From JBAYIE01 sp041665785 (GTDB taxonomy: Bacteria > Bacteroidota > Bacteroidia > UKL13-3): 64,000 nucleotides of DNA. Where the stretch lies: the NCBI GenBank assembly GCA_041665785.1, contig JBAYIE010000009.1, positions 1 through 64,000 on the forward strand, read 5' to 3'. Numbering within the stretch: the first letter of the stretch is position 1; every line of letters begins with the position of its first letter. Shown here in pieces: positions 1 to 7,546 of the stretch. The notes beneath the pieces were generated by a model. It had not been told where the DNA came from, made no database searches, and was given only the letters and a program-made list of their open reading frames with translations. The position numbers and the translations under genes were made by a program.

Positions 1-285
1 CAATTCAATCTGCATCCTGTAATATGTGTGGCTCTGGGAACCATAACCGGAAGCTTTGGAGGAATAATCCGCGATGTTTTGCTGAATGAAATTCCCTATG
101 TTTTTCGTCGCGATGTGTATGCATCAGCCTGTATTGCCGGAGGGATTGTATATTTTATTGTGATTCGATTTACACCCGATCAGGATCTGGCAAGTTTGCT
201 GGCAGGTATTGCAATTATGCTGATCCGTGTGGGTGCCCATTACCTGAACTGGAGTATGCCCGATCTTTACAAACGCACCGGTTAA
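1..285 (+). CDS. Trimeric intracellular cation channel-like (TRIC/UPF0126) membrane protein, 3' end
   Basis: The reading frame is open from base 1, so the gene starts upstream; 94 C-terminal residues are visible. They contain a glycine-rich stretch followed by GGIIRDVLL and a Pro-Tyr-Val-Phe, the repeat signature of the UPF0126/TRIC family, then hydrophobic membrane helices. Family members form small inner-membrane proteins with two such repeats; bacterial homologues behave as potassium-permeable channels. Only the second repeat is present here because of the window edge. The family call is firm, the transported ion is not known from sequence. Confidence 0.8.
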   Translation, partial: QFNLHPVICVALGTITGSFGGIIRDVLLNEIPYVFRRDVYASACIAGGIVYFIVIRFTPDQDLASLLAGIAIMLIRVGAHYLNWSMPDLYKRTG

Positions 286-352
286 AGGTTAAAATTCCGG
301 TTTAAAGCCAACCGATTTCTGCTTATTTTGCTGATTCATTAAAGATCAGTTT

Positions 353-1141
353 ATGGGGATGCACACCAAACAGGAAAAATTAGAAGCCTTTTCGAGGTTG
401 TTGGATATAATGGATGAATTGCGGGAAAAATGTCCCTGGGACAAGAAACAAACCAACGAGTCTCTGCGTCACCTGACCATCGAAGAAACCTATGAACTCA
501 GCGATGCCATTTTAAATGGATCTGCACAGGAACTCAAAAAAGAATTGGGTGATGTGTTGTTGCATATCGTGTTTTATGCACGGATTGGGAGTGAAGAAGG
601 TCAGTTTGATATTGCAGATGTTTGTCATGCCCTTTGCGAGAAGTTGATCAACCGTCACCCGCATATATATGGAGATGTAAAAGTTGAAAACGCAGAACAA
701 GTCAAGGAAAACTGGGAACAGATCAAACTCAAGGAAGGCAATAAATCGGTATTGAGCGGAGTGGCCAAAGGTACTCCCAGTCTGGTGAAAGCATACCGCA
801 TGCAGGAGAAAGCAGCTCAGGTAGGATTCGATTGGCCAACAGCAAAAGAAGTATGGGCCAAAGTTGATGAGGAGTTGGCTGAATTGAAGGAAGAGTTTGA
901 TAAGCCTGATAATAAATTAAAAACGGAGGATGAGCTCGGCGATTTTCTTTTTGCCCTGATCAATCTGGCTCGTAAATCGGATATCAATCCCGACGATGCA
1001 TTGGAGAATACCAATCGAAAATTTATTAAACGTTTTAGTTATATCGAACAAAAAGCAGCCGAACAAAACCGTGTTCTGACTTCCATGACGCTGGATGAAA
1101 TGGATGCTTTGTGGAACGAGGCCAAAAAAGGTTTGGCATAA
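353..1141 (+). CDS. mazG: Nucleoside triphosphate pyrophosphohydrolase MazG
   Basis: A 262-residue protein with two tandem MazG domains, the usual length for the housekeeping enzyme. The first domain has EETYELSDA and KKELGDVLLH, and the second has DEELAELKEE and EDELGDFLF; these are the acidic EExxE plus ExxD sets that hold magnesium. It hydrolyses NTPs and dNTPs to the monophosphate and pyrophosphate, cleaning the nucleotide pool. A second ATG six bases in (359) is an alternative start. It stands 39 bases before moaA on the same strand and could be cotranscribed with the molybdopterin genes, though no functional link is known. Confidence 0.93.
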   Translation: MGMHTKQEKLEAFSRLLDIMDELREKCPWDKKQTNESLRHLTIEETYELSDAILNGSAQELKKELGDVLLHIVFYARIGSEEGQFDIADVCHALCEKLINRHPHIYGDVKVENAEQVKENWEQIKLKEGNKSVLSGVAKGTPSLVKAYRMQEKAAQVGFDWPTAKEVWAKVDEELAELKEEFDKPDNKLKTEDELGDFLFALINLARKSDINPDDALENTNRKFIKRFSYIEQKAAEQNRVLTSMTLDEMDALWNEAKKGLA

Positions 1142-1166
1142 TCAAGGTCTTTGACGGGCTAAGGGT

Positions 1167-1174
1167 TATATTTG
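1167..1174 (+). promoter_or_regulatory. Possible -7 box (TATATTTG) before moaA
   Basis: A perfect match to the Bacteroidota -7 consensus TAnnTTTG ends six bases before the preferred moaA ATG at 1181. No TTTG lies 19 bases upstream, so the -33 element is missing. If used, transcription would start at or next to the start codon. A tentative call. Confidence 0.25.
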
Positions 1175-1180
1175 CCGGGT

Positions 1181-2182
1181 ATGAACGGGCCGGAATTTTC
1201 TCCATTAAAAGATCCATTTGGCAGGGTGCACGATTATTTGCGCATTTCCCTTACAGATACCTGTAACCTGCGTTGCTTTTATTGCATGCCCGATGAGCAA
1301 ATGCAATTCATGCCTTCATCACACCTGATGACAGCCGATGAAATTGAAGCCATTGCACAAACATTTGTTCAGTATGGGGTAAAAAAAATCCGCTTAACAG
1401 GAGGGGAGCCCCTTGTAAGAAAAGATGCAAAAGATGTTTTGCATAGGTTGAGTAAGCTCCCGGTTGAATTAACACTAACTACCAATGGAGTTTTTTTGAA
1501 CAATTATCTGGAAGATTTGCAACAATGCGGTGTTCGTTCGTTAAACATCAGTCTGGATACCTTACATCCCGAAAAATTCAAACGCATTACCGGACGTGAT
1601 CGTTTTCAAACTGTTTGGCAAAATATTGAATCGCTCCTTTCCACCTCCATGCATGTTAAGTTAAACGTGGTTGCCATAGGCGGGGTTAACGATGATGAAA
1701 TTATCGATTTTGTATCCTTGACTCAGAAGCTGCCTTTACATGTCCGTTTCATCGAATTCATGCCCTTTACCGGCAATAACTGGATGAGTGGTAAAGTACT
1801 CTCCATGGATGAAATGTTGCTAAACATTGAATCACATTTCGAAATAGAACCCCTGGAAAATCAGATTCACGATACCGCTAAAAAATTCCGTGTCCCCGGT
1901 CATTTGGGTACTTTCGCATTTATCAGCACCATGAGCAGTCCTTTTTGTGCGGGTTGCAACCGACTGCGTTTAACCGCAGATGGAAAAATGAAAAACTGTT
2001 TATTTTCCAAAGGCGAGGCTGACTTGCTTGGAGCTCTGCGTAGCGGAAAAAAATTGGATGATTTGATTCAACTGAATCTGAAAGATAAATCATGGGAGCG
2101 GGGTGGTCAAATTCCGGCATTGTTTGAACAAACAGATACTGAAGTCTTGGTAAACCGCAGCATGATTTCAATAGGAGGTTGA
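1181..2182 (+). CDS. moaA: GTP 3',8-cyclase MoaA (radical SAM)
   Basis: First step of molybdenum-cofactor synthesis: with S-adenosylmethionine it turns GTP into 3',8-cyclo-7,8-dihydro-GTP. The 333-residue protein has the radical SAM cluster motif CNLRCFYC (C28, C32, C35) and the second, MoaA-specific cluster site (C256, C259, C273). It ends in the Gly-Gly tail that is needed for activity. ATG 1181 is preferred to a TTG nine bases upstream. The last codons contain an AGGAGG that serves as ribosome binding site for moeA, which begins two bases after the stop. Confidence 0.96.
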   Translation: MNGPEFSPLKDPFGRVHDYLRISLTDTCNLRCFYCMPDEQMQFMPSSHLMTADEIEAIAQTFVQYGVKKIRLTGGEPLVRKDAKDVLHRLSKLPVELTLTTNGVFLNNYLEDLQQCGVRSLNISLDTLHPEKFKRITGRDRFQTVWQNIESLLSTSMHVKLNVVAIGGVNDDEIIDFVSLTQKLPLHVRFIEFMPFTGNNWMSGKVLSMDEMLLNIESHFEIEPLENQIHDTAKKFRVPGHLGTFAFISTMSSPFCAGCNRLRLTADGKMKNCLFSKGEADLLGALRSGKKLDDLIQLNLKDKSWERGGQIPALFEQTDTEVLVNRSMISIGG

Positions 2183-2183
2183 T

Positions 2184-3362
2184 ATGATCACAACATCCGA
2201 AGCATTTCATAGCATTGAGAAAAATTTAAAGCGATTACCTGTCATCACCATTCCCTTGATGGAAGCAACAGGGTATATTGTAGCAGAAGATGTTTATGCC
2301 GCTGTTGATATGCCTCCGTTTGCACAAAGTGCTATGGATGGATATGCCTTCTCTTACAATGATTGGGATGGAGTTTCACCTTTGCAGGTGGTAGGTGAAG
2401 TAGCAGCCGGTCAGTGGTTTCAGCAAACATTAAAGGCCAATCAGGCTGTTCGGATCTTTACGGGTGCGGCATTACCAGCCACAACAGATACCGTGGTAAT
2501 GCAGGAAAAAGTTGAGGTAAGCAACGATCAGTTGTTGATTCAAGATGACAATTTGAAAGCCGGAGCAAATGTGCGGCCACAAGCCTCTCAAACCCGGTCG
2601 GGAGAATTGGTAGTTTCTAACGGAGTTTCGATCAATGCCGGGGTAGCAGGTTTTTTAGCCACATTGGGGATTGCAGAAATTCAGGTATATACACGACCGC
2701 GCATTAAAATACTGGTAACCGGAAGTGAATTGATCGCACCTGGAAGAAAACTCGAAAAGGGTTCGGTTTACGAGAGCAATTCTTTTGCCTTGTTTGCAGC
2801 CTTAAAAGAATTTTATATCGATGCTGCAGTTGTGCACTGTAATGATAATTGCGACGAAATTGCCATGGCCATCCGGCAGAGTATGGAAGAGGCAGATTTG
2901 TTATTGATCACCGGTGGCATTTCGGTTGGCGATTATGATTTTGTTTTACCGGCTTTGAAATCATGTGCAGCCGAAATTCATTTTCACAAGGTAAAACAGA
3001 AGCCGGCCAAACCGCTTGCATTTGCAACCGGAAAGAGCAAGCCCATTTTTGCACTGCCGGGAAACCCGGCTTCGGTGTTAACTTGTTTTTATGTGTATGT
3101 TCTTCCTGCCATTCAATGGATGCAAGGGCACGATCAGGCATTCCGGAATAAACAACAAAGTAAATTGACAGCACCGGTTCAGAAAAAAAGCGGCCTTACT
3201 CATTTTCTGAAAGCGCGCATCGAAAATGGGAGTGTTACTCCATTAACAGGTCAGGAATCATATCGCATGGATGCTTTTGTGCAAGCGAATGCTTTCATTC
3301 GTTTGGAGGAAGAAATAACACAACTTCAGGCAGGCGAATATGTTGAAGTAATTCCGTTTTAA
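2184..3362 (+). CDS. moeA: Molybdopterin molybdenumtransferase MoeA
   Basis: Inserts molybdate into adenylylated molybdopterin, the last step of the basic cofactor. The 392 residues cover the full four-domain length. Visible family motifs are PPFAQSAMDGYAF near the N-terminus, TGGISVGDYD in the MoCF-biosynthesis (MogA-like) domain, and LPGNPASV after it. The start follows an AGGAGG at good spacing, the clearest Shine-Dalgarno site in this region. It is the second gene of the moa/moe operon. Confidence 0.96.
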   Translation: MITTSEAFHSIEKNLKRLPVITIPLMEATGYIVAEDVYAAVDMPPFAQSAMDGYAFSYNDWDGVSPLQVVGEVAAGQWFQQTLKANQAVRIFTGAALPATTDTVVMQEKVEVSNDQLLIQDDNLKAGANVRPQASQTRSGELVVSNGVSINAGVAGFLATLGIAEIQVYTRPRIKILVTGSELIAPGRKLEKGSVYESNSFALFAALKEFYIDAAVVHCNDNCDEIAMAIRQSMEEADLLLITGGISVGDYDFVLPALKSCAAEIHFHKVKQKPAKPLAFATGKSKPIFALPGNPASVLTCFYVYVLPAIQWMQGHDQAFRNKQQSKLTAPVQKKSGLTHFLKARIENGSVTPLTGQESYRMDAFVQANAFIRLEEEITQLQAGEYVEVIPF

Positions 3363-3399
3363 GCATATTGGTAGGTATTCCTAACATGACAGAACAGCA

Positions 3400-4134
3400 A
3401 TGGAGTATTACGATTTACTGATTTATGTATTTGTTTTTGTTATTGCATTCCTCTATGCATCGGTCGGACATGGAGGTGCGAGTGGTTATCTGGCCTTGAT
3501 GGCTTTGTTTGGTTTTGCACCTGAACAGATGAAGTCGACCGCGTTGATGCTGAATATTGCGGTATCCTGCATTGCGTTTATACCGTATTACAGGAAAGGG
3601 CATTTCATTTCCAGGCTGTTTTTACCATTAGCCTTAGCCTCTGTTCCCATGGCATTTGTTGGTGGATGGTTAATGGTAAATGAATCGGTTTTTCGTTTGC
3701 TTTTAGGAATATTGTTGTTGTTGGCATCTCTGCGCTTTTCGGGCTTGTTGAAAATACCGGAGAAAAAGCCGATTCCGGTTTCCCGTTCGCTCTTGTTTGC
3801 CATTGGCGCGGGTATCGGACTGGTTTCAGGAATGACGGGTATTGGAGGTGGTATCATACTTTCGCCATTGCTCTTGTTGTTGGGATGGGCGAGCATAAAA
3901 GAAGCAGCTGCAATAAGTGCTTTGTTTATTCTGGCGAATTCACTGGCCGGATTTGGTGGTTTGGCTATACATGGAATTCCCTTTGACCAGCAAGCTTTGC
4001 ACTGGTTGGGGGTGGCTATGGCCGGAGGACTAATAGGTGCAACATTCGGAGCATTCAAATTCAGTACCGGGTTGCTAACAAAAATACTCGCCCTGGTTTT
4101 GGTTATTGCAGCATTTAAACTGATCTTTACATGA
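3400..4134 (+). CDS. Sulfite exporter TauE/SafE family (TSUP) membrane protein
   Basis: A 244-residue protein made almost entirely of hydrophobic helices. It has the two glycine-rich repeats of the TSUP family (SVGHGGASGYL near residue 20, GMTGIGGGIIL near residue 150). Family members export sulfite, sulfoacetate or related sulfur anions, or act as permeases of unknown substrate. It sits inside the molybdenum-cofactor operon, 37 bases after moeA and 3 bases before moaD. This placement suggests a job in sulfur supply or removal tied to the dithiolene or to a sulfite-oxidising molybdoenzyme, which is an inference from position only. Confidence 0.85.
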   Translation: MEYYDLLIYVFVFVIAFLYASVGHGGASGYLALMALFGFAPEQMKSTALMLNIAVSCIAFIPYYRKGHFISRLFLPLALASVPMAFVGGWLMVNESVFRLLLGILLLLASLRFSGLLKIPEKKPIPVSRSLLFAIGAGIGLVSGMTGIGGGIILSPLLLLLGWASIKEAAAISALFILANSLAGFGGLAIHGIPFDQQALHWLGVAMAGGLIGATFGAFKFSTGLLTKILALVLVIAAFKLIFT

Positions 4135-4137
4135 TAA

Positions 4138-4371
4138 ATGAAATTGCAGATAAAAGCTTTTGGAGAGCTGGCTGAAATGGTCAGACAAAACGAATTGGAA
4201 GGGGAGCATATAACAGATTTGAAATCCTTTCAGGAGGCTTTGTTGCAAAAATATCCAGCCTTATCTGGAAAAACTTTTCGTTTCGCAGTCAACGGAAATT
4301 TAGCAGAATTACATGCTTCACTTAATACCGGCGATGAAGTCGTTTTATTGCCCCCGTTTTCGGGCGGATAA
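4138..4371 (+). CDS. moaD: Molybdopterin synthase sulfur carrier subunit MoaD
   Basis: A 77-residue ubiquitin-like protein ending in PPFSGG, the di-glycine tail that is adenylylated and thiocarboxylated before it donates sulfur to MoaE. The length is normal for the family (about 80). It is directly followed by the activating enzyme MoeB, then moaE, so all partners of the sulfur-transfer step are coded together. Confidence 0.93.
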   Translation: MKLQIKAFGELAEMVRQNELEGEHITDLKSFQEALLQKYPALSGKTFRFAVNGNLAELHASLNTGDEVVLLPPFSGG

Positions 4372-4377
4372 TTGGTC

Positions 4378-5526
4378 ATGTCTATGCTAACGGATAAATA
4401 CGACCGGCAAATCCGGCTCAATCATTTTGGATTGGAAGCCCAGCATAAATTAGCAAACGCAAAGGTATTGGTAGTAGGTGCAGGCGGACTGGGTTGTCCG
4501 GCATTGCTTTATCTGGCAGCTTCAGGTGTTGGAACGCTCGGAGTTGCTGATTACGATGTAATAGAACGAAGTAATTTACACCGGCAAATTCTCTTTGGTG
4601 AAGCAGATCTTGGATTGATGAAGGCAGAAGTAGCGGTGAAGAAATTAAAAGTGCTGCATCCGCATATGAACTTTATTTGCATAAACGAACGCATGCATCC
4701 TAAAAATGTGCTGAGCTATTTCTCTGATTTTGATTTAATCCTCGATTGTACCGATAATTTTGAAACCCGGTACCTCATCAACGACGCTTGTGTGCTGCTG
4801 AATAAACCATGGGTTTATGGTTCCCTGTATGAATATGAAGGTCAGGTTTCCGTTTTTAATCATACTGATGAATCCGGAGTGAAAGCCAATTACCGGCATA
4901 TTTTTCCTGATCCACCTGCAAACGATGAGATCCAAACCTGCAACGAAGCTGGAGTATTAGGTGTTCTGGCTGGTGTGATAGGAACGCTTATGGCTGCTGA
5001 AGTAATTAAGGTCATCGCTCAAACCGGACGAAGCCTTTCAAATTTGTTGCTTTCACTCAATCTCCGAACAAACGAACAACAGGTAATCCGGATTTTAAAG
5101 GAAAATGCCTTGGAGATGCAGCAGAATATTCCTCAATCTGTTCAGCAGTTGGAAACGATGGATTATTCCATGATTTGCCGGAAGGAAAACAATCCTGCTG
5201 AAGTTGATTATTTTCAAATCTTATCCTGGCTCGAAGAATTCAATACGCAAGTGATAGACATTCGCGAAGGGTATGAGCAACCTAAAATTACTTCAATACC
5301 TGTAAAAGAAATTTCCGTGTCGGAATTGGATGTACATTTATTAGCGGAAACAACCAGCAAACGCGTGATATTGATTTGCCGGACCGGACGAAGGAGCAAT
5401 CAAGCAGCTGCACGTATCCGGCAGTTGCATCCGGAATTAACAATATATTCTCTCGAAGGTGGAATATTTCAATGGCCACAATTAATAAACGCAACGTATG
5501 AATTCAATGAAAGCAGCAAAGCCTAA
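4378..5526 (+). CDS. moeB: MoaD-activating adenylyltransferase MoeB fused to a C-terminal rhodanese domain
   Basis: A HesA/MoeB/ThiF family protein of 382 residues. The E1-like part (about 1-250) has the nucleotide loop GAGGLGCPAL, the DYDVIERSNLHRQ segment, CTDNFETRYLIN and a TCNEAGVLG loop with the conserved cysteine. The rhodanese part (about 285-375) has the active-site loop CRTGRRS. It would adenylylate the MoaD tail and pass on persulfide sulfur itself. The paired CxxC zinc ligands of classical MoeB are not visible. ATG 4378 is preferred; TTG 4372 and ATG 4384 are alternatives. The 3' end overlaps moaE by 29 bases. Confidence 0.92.
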   Translation: MSMLTDKYDRQIRLNHFGLEAQHKLANAKVLVVGAGGLGCPALLYLAASGVGTLGVADYDVIERSNLHRQILFGEADLGLMKAEVAVKKLKVLHPHMNFICINERMHPKNVLSYFSDFDLILDCTDNFETRYLINDACVLLNKPWVYGSLYEYEGQVSVFNHTDESGVKANYRHIFPDPPANDEIQTCNEAGVLGVLAGVIGTLMAAEVIKVIAQTGRSLSNLLLSLNLRTNEQQVIRILKENALEMQQNIPQSVQQLETMDYSMICRKENNPAEVDYFQILSWLEEFNTQVIDIREGYEQPKITSIPVKEISVSELDVHLLAETTSKRVILICRTGRRSNQAAARIRQLHPELTIYSLEGGIFQWPQLINATYEFNESSKA

Positions 5527-5950
5527 ACAGGTTTTTATAGAAGGACCCATTCAGGCAGCATTTATCGCTGAATCGATTCAAAAACACAGTCAGAAGACGG
5601 AAATAGGCGGACATGGTATTTTTCTGGGGCAGGTTAGAAACGACCGGATTGAAGATCATACTGTAGTTGCCATAGAATATACAACGTATGAAGAAATGGC
5701 CAATTCGGTACTGCATCAAATCCGTGAGGATGCTTTTGCACGTTTCAACCTCACTTGTCTTCATATTTACCATAGCCTTGGTACGGTTAAGGCTGGCGAG
5801 TTAAGCTTGTTTGTCTTTGCTTCTTCGGCTCATCGTGAAGCTGCGATGGCAGCTTGCAAATGGTTGGTGGAGCGGATAAAAAATGAAGTGCCGATATGGG
5901 GCAAAGAAATTTTCGACGATGAAACCACCCAATGGAAGGTTAATCAATAA
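5498..5950 (+). CDS. moaE: Molybdopterin synthase catalytic subunit MoaE
   Basis: A 150-residue MoaE that, with thiocarboxylated MoaD, adds two sulfurs to precursor Z to make molybdopterin. Family features are GQVRNDR near residue 45, AIEYTTYEEMA, HRVGxx-like HSLGTVKAGE, SAHREAAMAAC, and KNEVPIWGKE near the end. The lysine aligned with E. coli K119 is present. At the K126 position there is Gly, with the Lys shifted by one residue. An ATG at 5507 is an alternative start. It overlaps moeB by 29 bases and ends 5 bases before moaC-moaB. Confidence 0.94.
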   Translation: MNSMKAAKPKQVFIEGPIQAAFIAESIQKHSQKTEIGGHGIFLGQVRNDRIEDHTVVAIEYTTYEEMANSVLHQIREDAFARFNLTCLHIYHSLGTVKAGELSLFVFASSAHREAAMAACKWLVERIKNEVPIWGKEIFDDETTQWKVNQ

Positions 5951-5955
5951 TTGGC

Positions 5956-6876
5956 ATGATTGATATTACGCATAAAATAAACAGCCATCGCAGTGCGGTG
6001 GGAAGAGCTATTCTGAAGGTTGGTTCAGCATCAACAATTCGCGCCATAATCGACCGTAAAGTTCCCAAAGGAGAGGTGTTTGAATTTGCACGTGCAGCAG
6101 GTCTGCTGGGAATAAAACGTACCTGGGAAGTGATTCCGGATTGCCATCCACTGCCCATTGAAAAGGCATCCATTGTATATGAAATTACAGATCTGGAGGT
6201 GCATATTTTTTGTGAGGTACACACCATTTACCGCACAGGCGTTGAGATGGAAGCCCTTCACGGAGCAACCATTGCTGCTTTAACGATGTTTGATATGCTG
6301 AAACCGCTCGACAAAGAGATGGAAATTGTATCGGTCAAATTGTTGGAGAAAAAAGGAGGAAAATCTGATTATAAAGATGAAACCTTGCAAGAGTTGAAAG
6401 CGGCTGTAGTGGTTTGTTCCGACTCCGTTTCGGAAGGCCGTAAAGAAGATAAGGCTGGTAAAGCGATCAAGGATCATCTGGAAAAAATGAACGTATCTGT
6501 TGAAGAGTATTCGATTATTCCCGACGAAATCCATAAAATACAACATGCGGTTAAACATCTGGTTGAGCATAATTTCAAATTGATTTTGATTACCGGTGGG
6601 ACCGGATTAAGCAAACGCGATATTACACCGGAAGCCATACGGCCTTTATTGACCCGTGAGATTCCTGGCATCATGGAGGCTGCCCGGAATTACGGTCAGG
6701 ATCGTATGCCGTATGCCATGCTTTCGCGTGGAGTAGCCGGAATGATCAACGAAACCTTGGTAATTACTTTGCCCGGATCAACCCGGGGAGCCAAAGAGAG
6801 CATGGATGCATTGTTTCCTTATGTGCTGCATATTTTTGCCGTGCAAAAAGGGACGGATCATAATAGCGCACCATAA
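5956..6876 (+). CDS. moaCB: Bifunctional MoaC-MoaB: cyclic pyranopterin monophosphate synthase fused to molybdopterin adenylyltransferase-like domain
   Basis: A 306-residue fusion. Residues about 1-145 are MoaC (CHPLP, GVEMEALHG, KKGGKSDY), which makes precursor Z from the MoaA product. Residues about 150-300 are a MoaB/MogA domain (VVCSDSVSEG, ITGGTGLSKRD, LPGSTRGAKES), which adenylylates molybdopterin for MoeA. The fusion joins an early and a late pathway step. The final codons GCA-CCA-TAA lie inside the 62-bp palindrome at 6867-6928, so the native C-terminus may have been replaced by an Ala-Pro ending. No mobA-like gene follows in the window. Confidence 0.95.
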   Translation: MIDITHKINSHRSAVGRAILKVGSASTIRAIIDRKVPKGEVFEFARAAGLLGIKRTWEVIPDCHPLPIEKASIVYEITDLEVHIFCEVHTIYRTGVEMEALHGATIAALTMFDMLKPLDKEMEIVSVKLLEKKGGKSDYKDETLQELKAAVVVCSDSVSEGRKEDKAGKAIKDHLEKMNVSVEEYSIIPDEIHKIQHAVKHLVEHNFKLILITGGTGLSKRDITPEAIRPLLTREIPGIMEAARNYGQDRMPYAMLSRGVAGMINETLVITLPGSTRGAKESMDALFPYVLHIFAVQKGTDHNSAP

Positions 6877-6928
6877 CGCACACATAGCGCTGGCCTTAAG
6901 GCCAGCGCTATGTGTGCGTTATGGTGCG
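6867..6928. repeat. 62-bp perfect palindrome at the end of moaCB and the IS200-like gene
   Basis: The two 31-base arms are exact reverse complements around the centre TT/AA at 6897/6898, with no loop. Each arm carries GCA-CCA-TAA read outward-to-inward, so the palindrome provides the last two codons and stop of moaCB (plus strand) and of the transposase (minus strand). In RNA it would form a very strong hairpin and could end transcription from both sides. It is related to the palindrome at 7461-7522. Confidence 0.95.
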
Positions 6929-7359
6929 GGAAATTCTCCATTCAGTTGTTGGAAAATTTCATATTTCGCCTCTGTGGTATATGACAAATGATGTTTTTTT
7001 TGGTTTCGAATGTAGTTTACAACGATATCCAGATCTTTATCACCAACAGAAAATACGCCGTATCCGTCTTGCCATTCAAAACGTTGTTTCAAGAGTTGAG
7101 CTTTATTGATATGAAAGGAAGTACTTCCTTTAACCTGATTTATAATCTGGGAGATGGATTTTTTAGGATTCAATAGAAATAAGCAATGAATATGATCATC
7201 TGTCCCATTGATGATACGCACCGGACAACCCTGCGTTTTAAATTGATCTCTGATATAGTCATGGAGAGTGGCTTCAAATATTCCAATTTGAATCATGGGC
7301 AACCGGTATTTAGTTGTCCAAACAGCATGTATCCAAATTCTTGAATATGATTGAGACAT
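6919..7359 (-). CDS. tnpA: IS200-like / REP-associated Y1 (HUH) transposase
   Basis: A 146-residue single-domain transposase. It shows the HUH metal motif as DDHIHCLF and the catalytic tyrosine helix as NYIRNQKKHH. It also has the FEWQDGYGVFSV segment typical of IS200-like proteins in Bacteroidota. These enzymes nick single-stranded DNA at hairpins through a 5'-phosphotyrosine link. The length is complete and no frameshift is seen, so it may be active. ATG 7359 is preferred over a TTG six bases earlier. Its stop codon lies within the palindrome shared with moaCB. Confidence 0.88.
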   Translation of the reverse strand: MSQSYSRIWIHAVWTTKYRLPMIQIGIFEATLHDYIRDQFKTQGCPVRIINGTDDHIHCLFLLNPKKSISQIINQVKGSTSFHINKAQLLKQRFEWQDGYGVFSVGDKDLDIVVNYIRNQKKHHLSYTTEAKYEIFQQLNGEFPAP

Positions 7360-7460
7360 ATGCAAATGTGAAATTCATTCTGGAAAAATGAAAATCGCTA
7401 TTTGTTTATCGAAATATTGGGTTGGTTTATGAATAGATCCGATTTTTTCAATCCCGTCCC

Positions 7461-7522
7461 CGCATCCATACGCATCCATAGCGCAGGCCTTAAGTCCTGC
7501 GCTATGGATGCGTATGGATGCG
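7461..7522. repeat. 62-bp near-perfect palindrome upstream of the transposase
   Basis: Arms pair over 31 positions around 7491/7492 with one mismatch (7488 with 7495). The flanks carry 10-base direct repeats (CATCCATACG type: two on the left, three on the right as the complement). Length and core match the palindrome at 6867-6928. It lies between the transposase start and the end of the thioredoxin-like gene. Confidence 0.92.
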
Positions 7523-7546
7523 TATGGATGTGGGGAATGTGGATTT

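Larger units (their letters stand above)
6867..7522 (-). mobile_element. Candidate IS200/REP-type mobile element bounded by two related palindromes
   Basis: A Y1 transposase-like gene on the minus strand lies between two 62-bp palindromes. They share an almost identical 28-bp core (6884-6911 and 7478-7505, two paired differences) and recognisably related outer arms. Their centres are 594 bases apart. IS200/IS605 elements and REP-associated tyrosine transposases both use subterminal hairpins, so the palindromes are likely end-recognition structures. No target-site duplication is expected for this family. Exact tips are not determined. Confidence 0.65.

Noticed and set aside
1142..1180. A molybdenum-cofactor riboswitch before moaA
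   Set aside because: The gap is only 39 bases, far too short for the known motif, and no hairpins are visible.
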